IMG/VR virus record: IMGVR_UViG_3300026484_000095
Location: 45,820-109,819 of that record
Direction: 5' to 3' (one strand)
Source of the DNA: a virus
DNA: 64,000 nucleotides
Below the pieces are notes generated by a model, which saw nothing but the letters and a program-made list of their open reading frames with translations, had not been told where the DNA came from and did no database searches. The position numbers were made by a program, and so were the translations under genes. Of this stretch, positions 8,852 to 16,892 are shown piece by piece; the stretch's first letter is position 1; each line of letters opens with the position of its first letter.

Positions 8852-8881
8852 CATAATATATAAATAAAGAGGTATATTATG
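8852..8881 (+). promoter_or_regulatory. Hairpin enclosing the RBS and start codon of endonuclease VII
   Basis: CATAATATA (8852-8860) is exactly complementary to TATATTATG (8873-8881), so the stem includes the ATG at 8879 and the loop holds AAAGAGG. Gene 49 of T4, the same enzyme, is known to be translationally controlled by a hairpin. Here the stem is AT-only and weak. Confidence 0.4.
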
Positions 8882-9478
8882 AGAAATGCGAAGAGAAGAA
8901 GACGGAAAAAGAAAGTATCTTTAATTCAGTTAGAACATAGAGATATAACTGAGTTCAGAGAAATAGTCCACGATAGTCAAGATAGGATTTGTCCTATATG
9001 TAATCTTGAAATAGATTATAAAGATACAACATTAGACCATCAGCACCCATTAAACAAAAGTGAGCCTATTGGTCATAATGGCTCAGGACTCGTGAGAGGA
9101 ACTATATGTCGTATCTGTAATTCAGCAGAGGGTAAGATTTGGAACAACTTTAAGAGGTCAGGTCTTATGAATAAGCAGATGGATAAGAACCATATAAAAG
9201 CTAGAGCTAAATGGTTGCGAAACCTAGCAGATTATTATGAGAGTGGAGTAATCAAGAATGAAGATGGCGAAGCATTTGTGCACCCAACAGAGAAACCTCC
9301 TATGGCTACAATGGGTAAGCAGTTATTTAACAAACTGAACAAATTGTATAAAGCTAAGTATCCTAACAGAAAGCCTTTGGAAGTGCCTAAGAGTATTGGT
9401 AAAAGAGGTAAGAATAAAGGTAAATGGAAGATAACTGCAAAGTGGGAAGCTCTTTTAGATGAGTTTCAATTAAGTTAA
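8879..9478 (+). CDS. Recombination endonuclease VII (gp49-like)
   Basis: Holliday-junction and branch-cleaving nuclease that clears DNA branches before packaging. The family signature is complete: C38-P-I-C41, LDHQH with D53-H54, LVRGTICRIC with C77 and C80, then N81 and the G-W spacing of the ββα-metal core. The four cysteines bind structural zinc, and the Asp-His pair is catalytic. At 199 residues it is slightly longer than T4 gp49, with a basic head and a C-terminal extension containing KPLEVPKSIGKRGKNKGK. It is followed by the recA locus. Confidence 0.9.
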   Translation: MRNAKRRRRKKKVSLIQLEHRDITEFREIVHDSQDRICPICNLEIDYKDTTLDHQHPLNKSEPIGHNGSGLVRGTICRICNSAEGKIWNNFKRSGLMNKQMDKNHIKARAKWLRNLADYYESGVIKNEDGEAFVHPTEKPPMATMGKQLFNKLNKLYKAKYPNRKPLEVPKSIGKRGKNKGKWKITAKWEALLDEFQLS

Positions 9479-9525
9479 TAAGTAAGTGCCACACTGCTGT
9501 ATATAGGGTATATAAGGAGCATAAA

Positions 9526-9897
9526 ATGAATTTAGGTAAATCACATTTAACACACTATAAAAAGATAAAGTTGAATAAGGATATTTCATTGAGATATTTC
9601 TTTACCTTTGAGGATAGACTTAACCTGAATGGTAAGTGGGTTATTAAATCCCACAGCACAAAAGAGTACGGTATTATAGATGAGAGAACTGCAAGACTTA
9701 TTGCCACAGCTCATAACAAGACCTTAGATGATTATAAAGAGATTATGGGTCGCTATGTAGCTAATATGTCAGGGACTGGTTCTGTATATAGAAAAGTGAT
9801 TATATCTAACAATGAGAAAAAAGATAAAGCTAAGTTTACTTATGAACCTAATGTAAAGGTTACAGAGATTGATAAATCACAAAAAACAAAGGAGTAA
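9526..9897 (+). CDS. Hypothetical protein just upstream of recA
   Basis: 123 residues, not recognised. It contains a mixed alpha/beta pattern (ISLRYFFTFEDRLNLNGKW, then DERTARLIATAHNKT) and a charged C terminus. The ATG follows AAGGAGC. It ends two bases before the start of the recA N-terminal ORF, so it is very likely in the same operon. Confidence 0.65.
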   Translation: MNLGKSHLTHYKKIKLNKDISLRYFFTFEDRLNLNGKWVIKSHSTKEYGIIDERTARLIATAHNKTLDDYKEIMGRYVANMSGTGSVYRKVIISNNEKKDKAKFTYEPNVKVTEIDKSQKTKE

Positions 9898-9899
9898 AA

Positions 9900-10181
9900 A
9901 TGGCATTTGATGAAAAGACCTTAAAGGCACTTAGCTCAAAGTATGCAAAAAAGAATGAAGATTTTATCTATAACCCTAACAGAGTTTTAGAGGGGGCTTC
10001 AACTGGTTCAGTTATTGCTGATACAGTTATAGGGCAAGAGGGTATGCTTTTAAAAGGCAGAATGACAGAGGTGTTTGGACCTGAGAGTTGTGTTACAGCA
10101 GATACAATGGTTGAGGTTAGAATTGATGGTGTGGAAAGACTTATCCCTATTATAGAATTACAAGGCTTATTAAATGGGTAA
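9900..10181 (+). CDS. recA: RecA N-terminal extein fused to a split-intein N fragment
   Basis: First half of a fractured RecA recombinase. Residues 1-63 end in GRMTEVFGPES, the first part of the RecA Walker A (GPESSGKTT). Residue 64 is Cys1 of an intein, CVTADTMVEVRIDG, which is intein block A. The ORF stops 30 residues later at TAA (10179-10181), before block B. The matching intein C fragment and the rest of RecA are at 11019-12521, with an endonuclease ORF between. Trans-splicing would rejoin GPES with SGKTT exactly. The ATG of the endonuclease overlaps the last codons, so the ORFs are translationally coupled. The 30-residue N fragment is much shorter than in canonical split inteins such as DnaE. 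Confidence 0.92.
   Translation: MAFDEKTLKALSSKYAKKNEDFIYNPNRVLEGASTGSVIADTVIGQEGMLLKGRMTEVFGPESCVTADTMVEVRIDGVERLIPIIELQGLLNG
10089..10178 (+). other. Split intein, N fragment (30 residues)
   Basis: Cys1 at 10089-10091 opens block A. The fragment holds only the first beta strands of the Hint fold. The TxxH of block B is on the C fragment, so the split lies between blocks A and B. Confidence 0.9.
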
Positions 10182-11022
10182 AAGACTTTCGGATTTAGAT
10201 ATTATAGACGAGTGTAGAAGCTTAGGTCTTAAAGATATAGTTATCTATAGAGAGGAGTATAAGCCTCCGAGAGTGAGTTATATATGTACTTGTGGAGCTA
10301 AAGTCCAAAACAAAAATTGGTATAAAATAAAACACGAAAATCAATTTTTGTGTAAGGCTTGTTCTGACGACATAAGAAGTCAGGCTCAAATTAAATACTC
10401 TAAAAAAGTGATAAAAGGTAGGTTAAGTGAAGTTTCTAATGATAAACCCATAAAGATAAATGAGGGTATAAAGTCTGTTAGCGAGATACATTGTGAGTCT
10501 TGCAGTACTGTATACTATATTAGAAATGAGGAAATCTTTGCTTCTTACTTTAAAGGTCATCCTGATTGTTCTTATAAGCTGAAAATTAAATCTAAAGGAG
10601 AGTACTTCATAAAGGAATTATTGGATTCTTATAATATTAATTACTTACACAATAAATCTTTTAAGTCTTTAGGAATAGATAGTTTATTGAGATTTGATTT
10701 TTACCTACCTAATTTCAATTTAATAATTGAGTTTGATGGTATTCAACACTTCTCAAAAAAAGAATTAAAGAGGGTCGGTTATAACATAAATTCTAGTAAA
10801 TTTACAAGTAGAAAAGATTTATTCAAAGACCAAAGGCTAAGGGATTTCACTAAAAATCATCTTTGTTTAGATAATGATATTAATATACTTAGAATCCCTG
10901 CTTGGCATTTAGGTAAATTAAAAGAGATTCTACTTCCTATATTCACAAGAGAAGATGTAATTGAGGGCTTATATTACACTGATGATAGTTTCTATAAAAA
11001 AGGTTCAAGGAGATTAATATGA
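10174..11022 (+). CDS. Vsr-like (EDxHD) homing endonuclease inside the recA locus
   Basis: 282 residues with two Cys-pair zinc-binding regions near the N terminus (CTCG...CKAC, and CESC...HPDC) followed by a PD-(D/E)xK/Vsr-like nuclease core: GEYFIKELL, LRFDFYLPNFNLIIEFDG, IQHF, then a downstream RD and INILRIP. The E-D-x-H-D arrangement matches the endonuclease family reported between the halves of fractured genes. It overlaps the upstream ORF by 8 bases and the downstream ORF by 4 (ATGA), so all three are read in sequence. Its expected role is to cut intein-free recA alleles and spread the cassette. Confidence 0.85.
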   Translation: MGKRLSDLDIIDECRSLGLKDIVIYREEYKPPRVSYICTCGAKVQNKNWYKIKHENQFLCKACSDDIRSQAQIKYSKKVIKGRLSEVSNDKPIKINEGIKSVSEIHCESCSTVYYIRNEEIFASYFKGHPDCSYKLKIKSKGEYFIKELLDSYNINYLHNKSFKSLGIDSLLRFDFYLPNFNLIIEFDGIQHFSKKELKRVGYNINSSKFTSRKDLFKDQRLRDFTKNHLCLDNDINILRIPAWHLGKLKEILLPIFTREDVIEGLYYTDDSFYKKGSRRLI

Positions 11023-11345
11023 AGATAGAAATAAACACACCTGATGGGTGGCAAGAGGTAAGAAACTTCCAAGATAAAGGATTTCAACATAGTATAAGAG
11101 TGGGTTTCTTCCGACCTGATAATCGTGAGATTATTTATGTTACCTGCTCTATTATGCACAGATTCCTATTATCAACTGGAGAGTGGATAGAGGCTGATTT
11201 ACTCACAGAAGGTCATTTTATCCAATCTAAATGGGGTAATCTAAAATTTATGGCAAGAACAGATATGGGAGAACAACCTGTATATGACATAGAGGTAAAG
11301 CACCCTAATCATAGATATTATACAAATGGTATTGTTTCTCACAAT
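11019..11345 (+). other. Split intein, C fragment (109 residues)
   Basis: Contains block B as VTCSIMHRF (T43 to H47 of the ORF), block F as PVYDIEVKHPNHRYYTNG and block G as IVSHN, with splice-site Asn109 followed by the +1 Ser110 of RecA. All catalytic positions needed for protein splicing are present. Confidence 0.92.
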
Positions 11346-12521
11346 TCGGGAAAAACAACAATATGTTATCAGTCGATAGCAAGTGCACTGCAAAAGGGTT
11401 GGGTCGGTTGTATGTTCGATAATGAGCAGACTTTTGATAGTGATTATGCTCGTGCTTTAGGTGTAGAGATAGGAGAGAATTTTCAAGTGTTCCAACCTGA
11501 TGATGCCGAAGAAGCAGAAGCTATATTCAATGAACTAGTCGGTATTGGTAAAGATGGTAAAACAAAAACACCTCTTCTCCCTGATATGGATTTTATAATT
11601 ATTGATAGTATCACAGCTTGGGCACCTCGTAAATTGATGGCTATTGAAAATTCAACTGGTGAAGGTCAAACAAAAGGATTGCACGCCGCTTATTGGACTA
11701 ATTTCAGTCGTAAGTTACAGATAGCTATTAAAAAGAGAAAGATTGCTTGTCTATGCACTAATCAGGTTCGTAACAAGTTGCAGATGGGTGGCTCGTTTCA
11801 AGCACAAGCTATGAAAGACACTGGTATCGGTGCAGGTTTCAGTCAAGATGCAGGGTGGACTACAACTGGTGGTAATGCTCTTAGATTTTATATGTCTGTG
11901 AGAACTCTAATGTATCAAGCTAAGAAGCTGAAAGAGACGAGAGTTATTAGAGGTGTAGAAACAGATGTAGACGAAGCACATTGGGTGGAGTTCAAAAATG
12001 TTAAAAACAAAGTATCAGCACCTTTTAGAAAAGCTAGATTGGTTCTTAGATATGGTGTAGGAACTGATGATATTCCTCCTATGATGGAGTATCTTAAATT
12101 GAATGGTATCATAACAAATGCAGGTGCTAACTTGATGTATAAGTCAAGTGACGGTAGTTGTGATGTTAAAGAGTTCGGAGCTAAGAAGTTCGATAAGGCT
12201 ATGAAAGACCCTACTGTTGTTAAAGATATGAGAAAACAATATATAGCATTGAAAAGAGAAGAAGACCCTTATGCAGATGAAGATGAGGACATAGCAGTAT
12301 TCTCTGACGATGAAGATGGAGTGGAGTTCGACGAAGAAGAGGTTGATTTTGATGAAGTAGAAACTGATAATGAAATCGAAGATGAGGAAGAGGACAGTGG
12401 CTCTATAAAAGATTGGTCGTTAGCTGATTTAAAACAACTTGCAAAAGATGAAAAAATCAAAATCGTTGGTAAAGTAACTAAAGAGAAGTTGCTTAAAAAA
12501 TTGTTAAAAATATATGATTAG
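11019..12521 (+). CDS. recA: Intein C fragment plus RecA C-terminal extein
   Basis: The second half of RecA. Residues 1-109 are the intein C part. From Ser110 the RecA sequence resumes with SGKTTICYQSIASAL, then FDNEQTFDSDYARALGVE, Walker B IIIDSITAWAPR, the loop region KDTGIGAGFSQDAGW and the CTNQVR motif. The core is followed by a long acidic linker and a final 36-residue SAP/Rho-N-like module (DWSLADLKQLAKDEKIKI, residues about 465-500), the same module as in the protein at 4290. After splicing, the recombinase would be about 454 residues, promoting strand exchange for recombination-dependent replication and repair. The start is fixed by the ATGA overlap with the endonuclease. Confidence 0.92.
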   Translation: MKIEINTPDGWQEVRNFQDKGFQHSIRVGFFRPDNREIIYVTCSIMHRFLLSTGEWIEADLLTEGHFIQSKWGNLKFMARTDMGEQPVYDIEVKHPNHRYYTNGIVSHNSGKTTICYQSIASALQKGWVGCMFDNEQTFDSDYARALGVEIGENFQVFQPDDAEEAEAIFNELVGIGKDGKTKTPLLPDMDFIIIDSITAWAPRKLMAIENSTGEGQTKGLHAAYWTNFSRKLQIAIKKRKIACLCTNQVRNKLQMGGSFQAQAMKDTGIGAGFSQDAGWTTTGGNALRFYMSVRTLMYQAKKLKETRVIRGVETDVDEAHWVEFKNVKNKVSAPFRKARLVLRYGVGTDDIPPMMEYLKLNGIITNAGANLMYKSSDGSCDVKEFGAKKFDKAMKDPTVVKDMRKQYIALKREEDPYADEDEDIAVFSDDEDGVEFDEEEVDFDEVETDNEIEDEEEDSGSIKDWSLADLKQLAKDEKIKIVGKVTKEKLLKKLLKIYD

Positions 12522-12531
12522 GGGGTATAAA

Positions 12532-12741
12532 ATGAGAAAAGGTTACCATAAGAAAATTGGTTTAGATGGGTTGAAGCACCGTAAGGATATTATGCGATTG
12601 GAGAGCATAATCATACGATTAGGTTATAGTCATAATGATTATCGTATTAACTATTTCAATGAAAAAGCTGAGATGGTTATAACTAATCAAGAGCTACATA
12701 GAGATTTTAAAACAATTCGTAGAACATCTTACGGAGAGTAA
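12532..12741 (+). CDS. Small basic hypothetical protein
   Basis: 69 residues from the ATG at 12532, which has AGGGGG seven bases upstream; a longer reading from 12514 would overlap recA and lacks a ribosome site. It is rich in Lys, Arg, His and Tyr (MRKGYHKKIGLDGLKHRK) with no recognised motif. Confidence 0.6.
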   Translation: MRKGYHKKIGLDGLKHRKDIMRLESIIIRLGYSHNDYRINYFNEKAEMVITNQELHRDFKTIRRTSYGE

Positions 12742-12742
12742 G

Positions 12743-13195
12743 ATGTCTTTATTTAGCTATGATGAAGTAAAGCAAAAGGAAGCTATTGAATCCTTTTATA
12801 ATGCTATTACGGCGGTCTTTAAACAAGCAATCATAGTTCCGAAATACAGAGAGGGTTTGTATGTTATACCCCTCTCAAAAAACAAATATGAAATCCCTGA
12901 AATAGATACTGTTGAGTTAATGAATGGGAACTATGATGAGTATATATCTCTTTTTATGGAGTTCAACTCTCCTATAAATATAAGTAATATATCTTATATC
13001 AACTCCCTATCTGATAATATATTAAATGATTCTAATTATCTACTAATTAAACAGCAAGTAGAAGCTAAGGTTGATGTTTTGGTAAGAGCTATCAGTTCCT
13101 CTTTTAAAGCAACTGCTACCGCCTCTATTATTGATATAATAGATAATGGCGAGATTCTTTGGCAATTAGAATTAACTATAAGGGTGGGAAGATGA
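12743..13195 (+). CDS. Hypothetical protein
   Basis: 150 residues, not recognised. Predicted alpha/beta with no Cys or His cluster. Starts behind GGAGAG, and its TGA stop overlaps the ATG of the methyltransferase (ATGA at 13192), showing translational coupling to that gene. Confidence 0.6.
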   Translation: MSLFSYDEVKQKEAIESFYNAITAVFKQAIIVPKYREGLYVIPLSKNKYEIPEIDTVELMNGNYDEYISLFMEFNSPINISNISYINSLSDNILNDSNYLLIKQQVEAKVDVLVRAISSSFKATATASIIDIIDNGEILWQLELTIRVGR

Positions 13196-13923
13196 GTACA
13201 GTAAGGAAAAGACGAAAAAAGCTACAAATAACAAAAAATAATGTATATAATGGCGATTCTTTAAAGCTAGTAAAGTATATAAAGGATAATTCTATAGATT
13301 TAATTATAACAGACCCTCCTTATGAGCTTGATATAAAGGACGGTGTCAAAGAGTGTTCTATACATTCCATACAAAAGCATAATGACAAAGAGTTTTTAGC
13401 AATGTGTAGTGGGTTTGACATAGATGTCTACCTTAAGGAATGGAGTCGTGTCCTTAAAAAGATTAATATGTTTATATTTTGCAGTAGTCAGCAAATATCC
13501 TCACTTATGAAATGGGGCGAAGATAGAAATTATCTTGTTACCCTATTAACTTGGTGGAAATACAATTCTGTCCCTTTCTCCAATGGTGTTTATAGACCTG
13601 ATACAGAATACATAGTTCATATTAGAGAGCGAGGGGCAACCTTTCAAGGTAGTGCTAAAATCAAATCTAAAGTATTCAGAATCCCAACTGAAGTATCTAG
13701 GTTTAATCACCCAACTGAGAAGCCTATATTCTTTTATAAGAGATTCTTAGAGCTTTGTTCTAATGAGGGGGATTTAGTTTTAGACCCCTTTGGGGGTAGT
13801 GGCACATTAGCATCTGCTTGTATTGATATGGGTCGTGATTATATTCTGTTTGAGAAAAACAAGAAGCACTTTGAAACAATAAAAGAACGAATAGAGTTAT
13901 GTAGTTCTACTTGGGAGTATTAG
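13192..13923 (+). CDS. Beta-class DNA methyltransferase (intact)
   Basis: 243 residues from the ATG at 13192, which overlaps the previous stop and has GTGGGAAG upstream. Motif IV is DPPY at residues 41-44, HPTEKP follows, and the SAM-binding motif I is LDPFGGSGTL near residue 205, giving the beta order. It methylates adenine-N6 or cytosine-N4 in a specific site, probably for protection from restriction or for regulation. It is a full-length paralogue of the broken gene at 1855, and its LLTWWKYN shows that the stop in the other copy replaces a Trp. Confidence 0.88.
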   Translation: MSTVRKRRKKLQITKNNVYNGDSLKLVKYIKDNSIDLIITDPPYELDIKDGVKECSIHSIQKHNDKEFLAMCSGFDIDVYLKEWSRVLKKINMFIFCSSQQISSLMKWGEDRNYLVTLLTWWKYNSVPFSNGVYRPDTEYIVHIRERGATFQGSAKIKSKVFRIPTEVSRFNHPTEKPIFFYKRFLELCSNEGDLVLDPFGGSGTLASACIDMGRDYILFEKNKKHFETIKERIELCSSTWEY

Positions 13924-13924
13924 A

Positions 13925-15130
13925 ATGTATACTTTAAGAGCTAAGAATTTCCAAAGATATAAAAATGTTCAGATGGGTATAGATAATTTTACTGTTTTGG
14001 AAGGACCTTCATCATTGGGCAAATCAGCTATTGTTAGAGCTATTGAAGTAGCAACTAAAAATAGTTGGTCGGCTAGTTATGTAACACAAGGTCAGAAATC
14101 TACTTCTATTCAATTAACATCAGATGACTTCGATATTCAAGTAGCTAAGGGTAACAAGAACTCTTTTATCATTAAAACAGATAAAGGTTTAAAAGAATAC
14201 TCTAAGGCAGGTAAAGATGTTCCATCTGAAATTTTAGACTTAGGCTTCTCTCCTTTGGTAACTGGTTCAGATAATAAAATTGATTTAATGCTTTCAGGTC
14301 AATATGACCCTCTGTTTATGGTTAGCTATTCAGATATGTTGAATACCAACATATTAAATAGTGTTTTTGGTATATCAAAACTGGAAAAAGCTAATAGCTT
14401 AGTTATTAAAGATATTAGTGTAGCAAAGAAAGAACTTCAAAGAAATGTCAAGGATATTGAATATAAGAACAAAGAGCTTAACCGTAACAAAGAGTTACAA
14501 GAGCAGTTTTTAGTTATCAAAGATAAATACAGTAATGCAGAAGATATAGGGAGCTATCACGGGCTTAAAAATGATTATATCAAGGTAAAAGGTAGTCTAA
14601 GTGATTTAAAGAGCTTACAAGCTAATTATGATAAGTTACGAGAGCTAAGAGATAGTATTCATCTTATTAGTGATTTTATAGATGTATGCAGAGATATTGA
14701 TAATTTGAAACCTAAATTAGATAAAGCAACTAATAAAGTTAAAGCTATTGAAATTTTAGATGGTTTATACTCCATCTTAGATTACAATGATGTAGACCTA
14801 GATATTATCAGAGTAGGTATGGATTTAGATAGTTTAAAAAGTAAAACTGCACATTATAAACAGTCTGATGATTTACTACAAGATATATATCTTGTTAGCG
14901 ATTTTGTAGCTATAAATGAAGATATATATAAGATGACCACAAGCATATCGTTGAAAAAGGCAACTCTTGATTTAGCATTATTACAAGATTATCTATTGAA
15001 ATCAGATTTATTAAAAGTAAAAAGAAATGCTATAACTGGCATATATGGTAGTGTTAAGCAGATAGAGAGTGAAATATCCAATATAGGATACTGTCCTTGC
15101 TGTAATCAAAAAATAGGAGTTCATAAATGA
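13925..15130 (+). CDS. SbcC/Rad50-like ATPase, N-terminal half ending at the zinc hook
   Basis: 401 residues. Walker A is GPSSLGKSA at 27-35 after the typical opening LRAKNFQRYKNV. Residues about 150-380 are coiled coil, and the protein ends 12 residues after the hook CPCC (C390, C393). In SbcC, Rad50 and T4 gp46 the chain turns at this hook and returns to a C-terminal lobe with the ABC signature, Walker B and His switch. That part is absent here and is encoded separately at 24043. A complex of the two with SbcD (18701) would process DNA ends. The stop TGA overlaps the next ATG. Confidence 0.82.
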   Translation: MYTLRAKNFQRYKNVQMGIDNFTVLEGPSSLGKSAIVRAIEVATKNSWSASYVTQGQKSTSIQLTSDDFDIQVAKGNKNSFIIKTDKGLKEYSKAGKDVPSEILDLGFSPLVTGSDNKIDLMLSGQYDPLFMVSYSDMLNTNILNSVFGISKLEKANSLVIKDISVAKKELQRNVKDIEYKNKELNRNKELQEQFLVIKDKYSNAEDIGSYHGLKNDYIKVKGSLSDLKSLQANYDKLRELRDSIHLISDFIDVCRDIDNLKPKLDKATNKVKAIEILDGLYSILDYNDVDLDIIRVGMDLDSLKSKTAHYKQSDDLLQDIYLVSDFVAINEDIYKMTTSISLKKATLDLALLQDYLLKSDLLKVKRNAITGIYGSVKQIESEISNIGYCPCCNQKIGVHK

Positions 15131-15621
15131 GTGAGAATACTAAGGTCGCTATTGAAGAAGTGAAAAAGCTACTTAGAAAGCAAGAGAAAATTCAAAAATG
15201 GCTGAAAAAGAATGGTAAACCTAAAAATCAAAACATTCAACATAAGATAGCTTTTGCTTATGCTGTTTTAGATTTTCTATACCATAATGAGTGCAGAACA
15301 CACAAAGCATTGCTACCTAACAGTATGTTCTTTAAAGACGGAAGTGTCGTAGCAAAAGGTATTGAAGATGTACTAAATAGAGATGTTCAATCTTTCGTGA
15401 AAAAGGTTAGAAGTGTAGCATTTAGAAACCCTGCACATTGGTTTCTTTTTAGAGTAGCACCTTCAAGAAGAGGTCAAGTTCTAGGGTTGGAGTCAAAGTA
15501 TGAAACCATCTCTAAGTTAGTAGGGAGACTATCTAAATCGGAGCTAGAGGATTTAGAAGACCTGATTCAAAATCGTTATGCAGTAGAGCTAACAGAAGAG
15601 GAGAAAAACTGTGAGAGTTGA
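15127..15621 (+). CDS. Hypothetical protein
   Basis: 164 residues, mostly helical and basic in the first third, not recognised. It overlaps the SbcC-like gene by 4 bases and the ThyX-like gene by 11, so it is translated in the same chain. Confidence 0.65.
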   Translation: MSENTKVAIEEVKKLLRKQEKIQKWLKKNGKPKNQNIQHKIAFAYAVLDFLYHNECRTHKALLPNSMFFKDGSVVAKGIEDVLNRDVQSFVKKVRSVAFRNPAHWFLFRVAPSRRGQVLGLESKYETISKLVGRLSKSELEDLEDLIQNRYAVELTEEEKNCES

Positions 15622-16672
15622 TATTTATAAAGATGGTATAGGTTATGTGACTGATGAGGTGTCTGAAATCCCAACTTATCTAGCAAATGCTAGTGAGGGA
15701 AATAGACAAAAGTTTGTTACAGACCTCGCCGCAGTAAGTCGTGGTAAGAGTTCAAGTAACAACCCTGCTCTGAGATACAAGAAGCTATTGAAAGAAGCCG
15801 CACCTAAGTTCAAAGGGCTAGATGGTTACAAAATTGCTATGGAGTGTATTAACGATAAAGTTTCAATGGGTAAAAGCCCAAGTAGACCTTTGGAGTTCTT
15901 ACCTATCATAGTCCATATATTCCTTGATGCAGGTGCAGTAACTATGTGGAAAACTAATTATAGTGATTCAGATGACCCTATCTTTGAGTTCAAAGATTTA
16001 GCAGAATTTAACAATAGCTTAGGTAATCACTCTTATTTAGAGAAAATCCCTGATGAAGATAACTTATATAGATGTTATACAAATATGAGAGCTATGTTAA
16101 ATGCAGGTGTTCCTTATGATAGTGTACCTTATGCGAGAGAGAGCGATTTACCTTTTTATAAAGAGTTCAAAGCACTTAAAGCAAGAGTTCCTATGTTTGC
16201 ATTTAATCATCTAATCACTCATACAGCATTATCAAAAGAAGCTCAAAGTGATAGAGTAACTAAAGATGGTGAGTATTGGTTACCTTCTGATTTAAGAAAA
16301 AGAGCCTATGAATATAATGATGTAGAGGATACCTCTTATAGAGAAGTCTATACTGAATGGACTGAAGTATCAGCTAGTATTTTATCTTTTGAAGATAGAA
16401 ATAAATTAGTTAGTAAATTACTGAGTTTATCTCAAAATGTAGTACAAGCTTATTTGAAAGCTCTTGGTTATGAGCAAGAGATATACCAAAGAGCTATGTT
16501 GGAGTTCAGATATAAAGAAGTTGTTATGACTGGTTGGTATAACAATCCAAAAACATTTAGACACTTTATGATTGAAAGAGAAGCATATCCTACTTTACAC
16601 GAGAGTTGGGTGCAAAATGAAACAAGATTGTTAGCAAACGGTGTTAGAGAAGTGTTAGAGGTTTCTTTTTAA
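15611..16672 (+). CDS. Divergent ThyX-like protein (possible flavin thymidylate synthase)
   Basis: 353 residues from a GTG inside the end of the previous gene. The middle has FNHLITHTALSKEAQSDR followed by GEYWLP, which lines up with the ThyX signature RHRTxSxNExSxRY. The C-terminal part has LKALGYEQEIYQRAMLEF, then PKTFRHFMIER and SWVQNETRLLANGVREVL, as in the ThyX FAD-binding helices. The two Arg of the RHR motif are replaced (ITHT), so activity is uncertain. Synthesis of dTMP would fit the dCMP deaminase, dUTPase, thymidylate kinase and RNR genes in this window. The call rests on motif pattern only. Confidence 0.45.
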   Translation: MRVDIYKDGIGYVTDEVSEIPTYLANASEGNRQKFVTDLAAVSRGKSSSNNPALRYKKLLKEAAPKFKGLDGYKIAMECINDKVSMGKSPSRPLEFLPIIVHIFLDAGAVTMWKTNYSDSDDPIFEFKDLAEFNNSLGNHSYLEKIPDEDNLYRCYTNMRAMLNAGVPYDSVPYARESDLPFYKEFKALKARVPMFAFNHLITHTALSKEAQSDRVTKDGEYWLPSDLRKRAYEYNDVEDTSYREVYTEWTEVSASILSFEDRNKLVSKLLSLSQNVVQAYLKALGYEQEIYQRAMLEFRYKEVVMTGWYNNPKTFRHFMIEREAYPTLHESWVQNETRLLANGVREVLEVSF

Positions 16673-16693
16673 AACATATTGAGGTGTGTTAAT

Positions 16694-16882
16694 ATGAATG
16701 AGAAACTGTATAAGGATTATGTGAGGGTGTGTATAGAGAAAAATCTAACATACCCTCCTCTACAGGACTGGTTAAAAAGAATGGAGCATAAAGAGGTTAA
16801 AAAAGTGCGATATAAATCTGTTGAGACTTCTTTAGAGCAAGAGTTAGATGTAGCAAGGGAGTTACATAACTTATATAGATGA
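16694..16882 (+). CDS. Small protein, paralogue of the N terminus of its neighbour
   Basis: 62 residues from the ATG at 16694 behind GAGGTGTG. Its sequence (KDYVRVCIEKNLTYPPLQDW) matches residues 8-28 of the next protein (LDYLRICEEKGFTPTPEQEW), pointing to a local duplication or a part-gene. An inverted repeat CATATT/AATATG (16675-16696) surrounds the ribosome site. Confidence 0.6.
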   Translation: MNEKLYKDYVRVCIEKNLTYPPLQDWLKRMEHKEVKKVRYKSVETSLEQELDVARELHNLYR

Positions 16883-16892
16883 GGATTTTGAT

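Noticed and set aside
8859-8866. TATAAATA as a T4-like late promoter for endonuclease VII
   Set aside because: Transcription from it would begin at or after the ribosome site, leaving no leader; the word is probably chance in AT-rich DNA.
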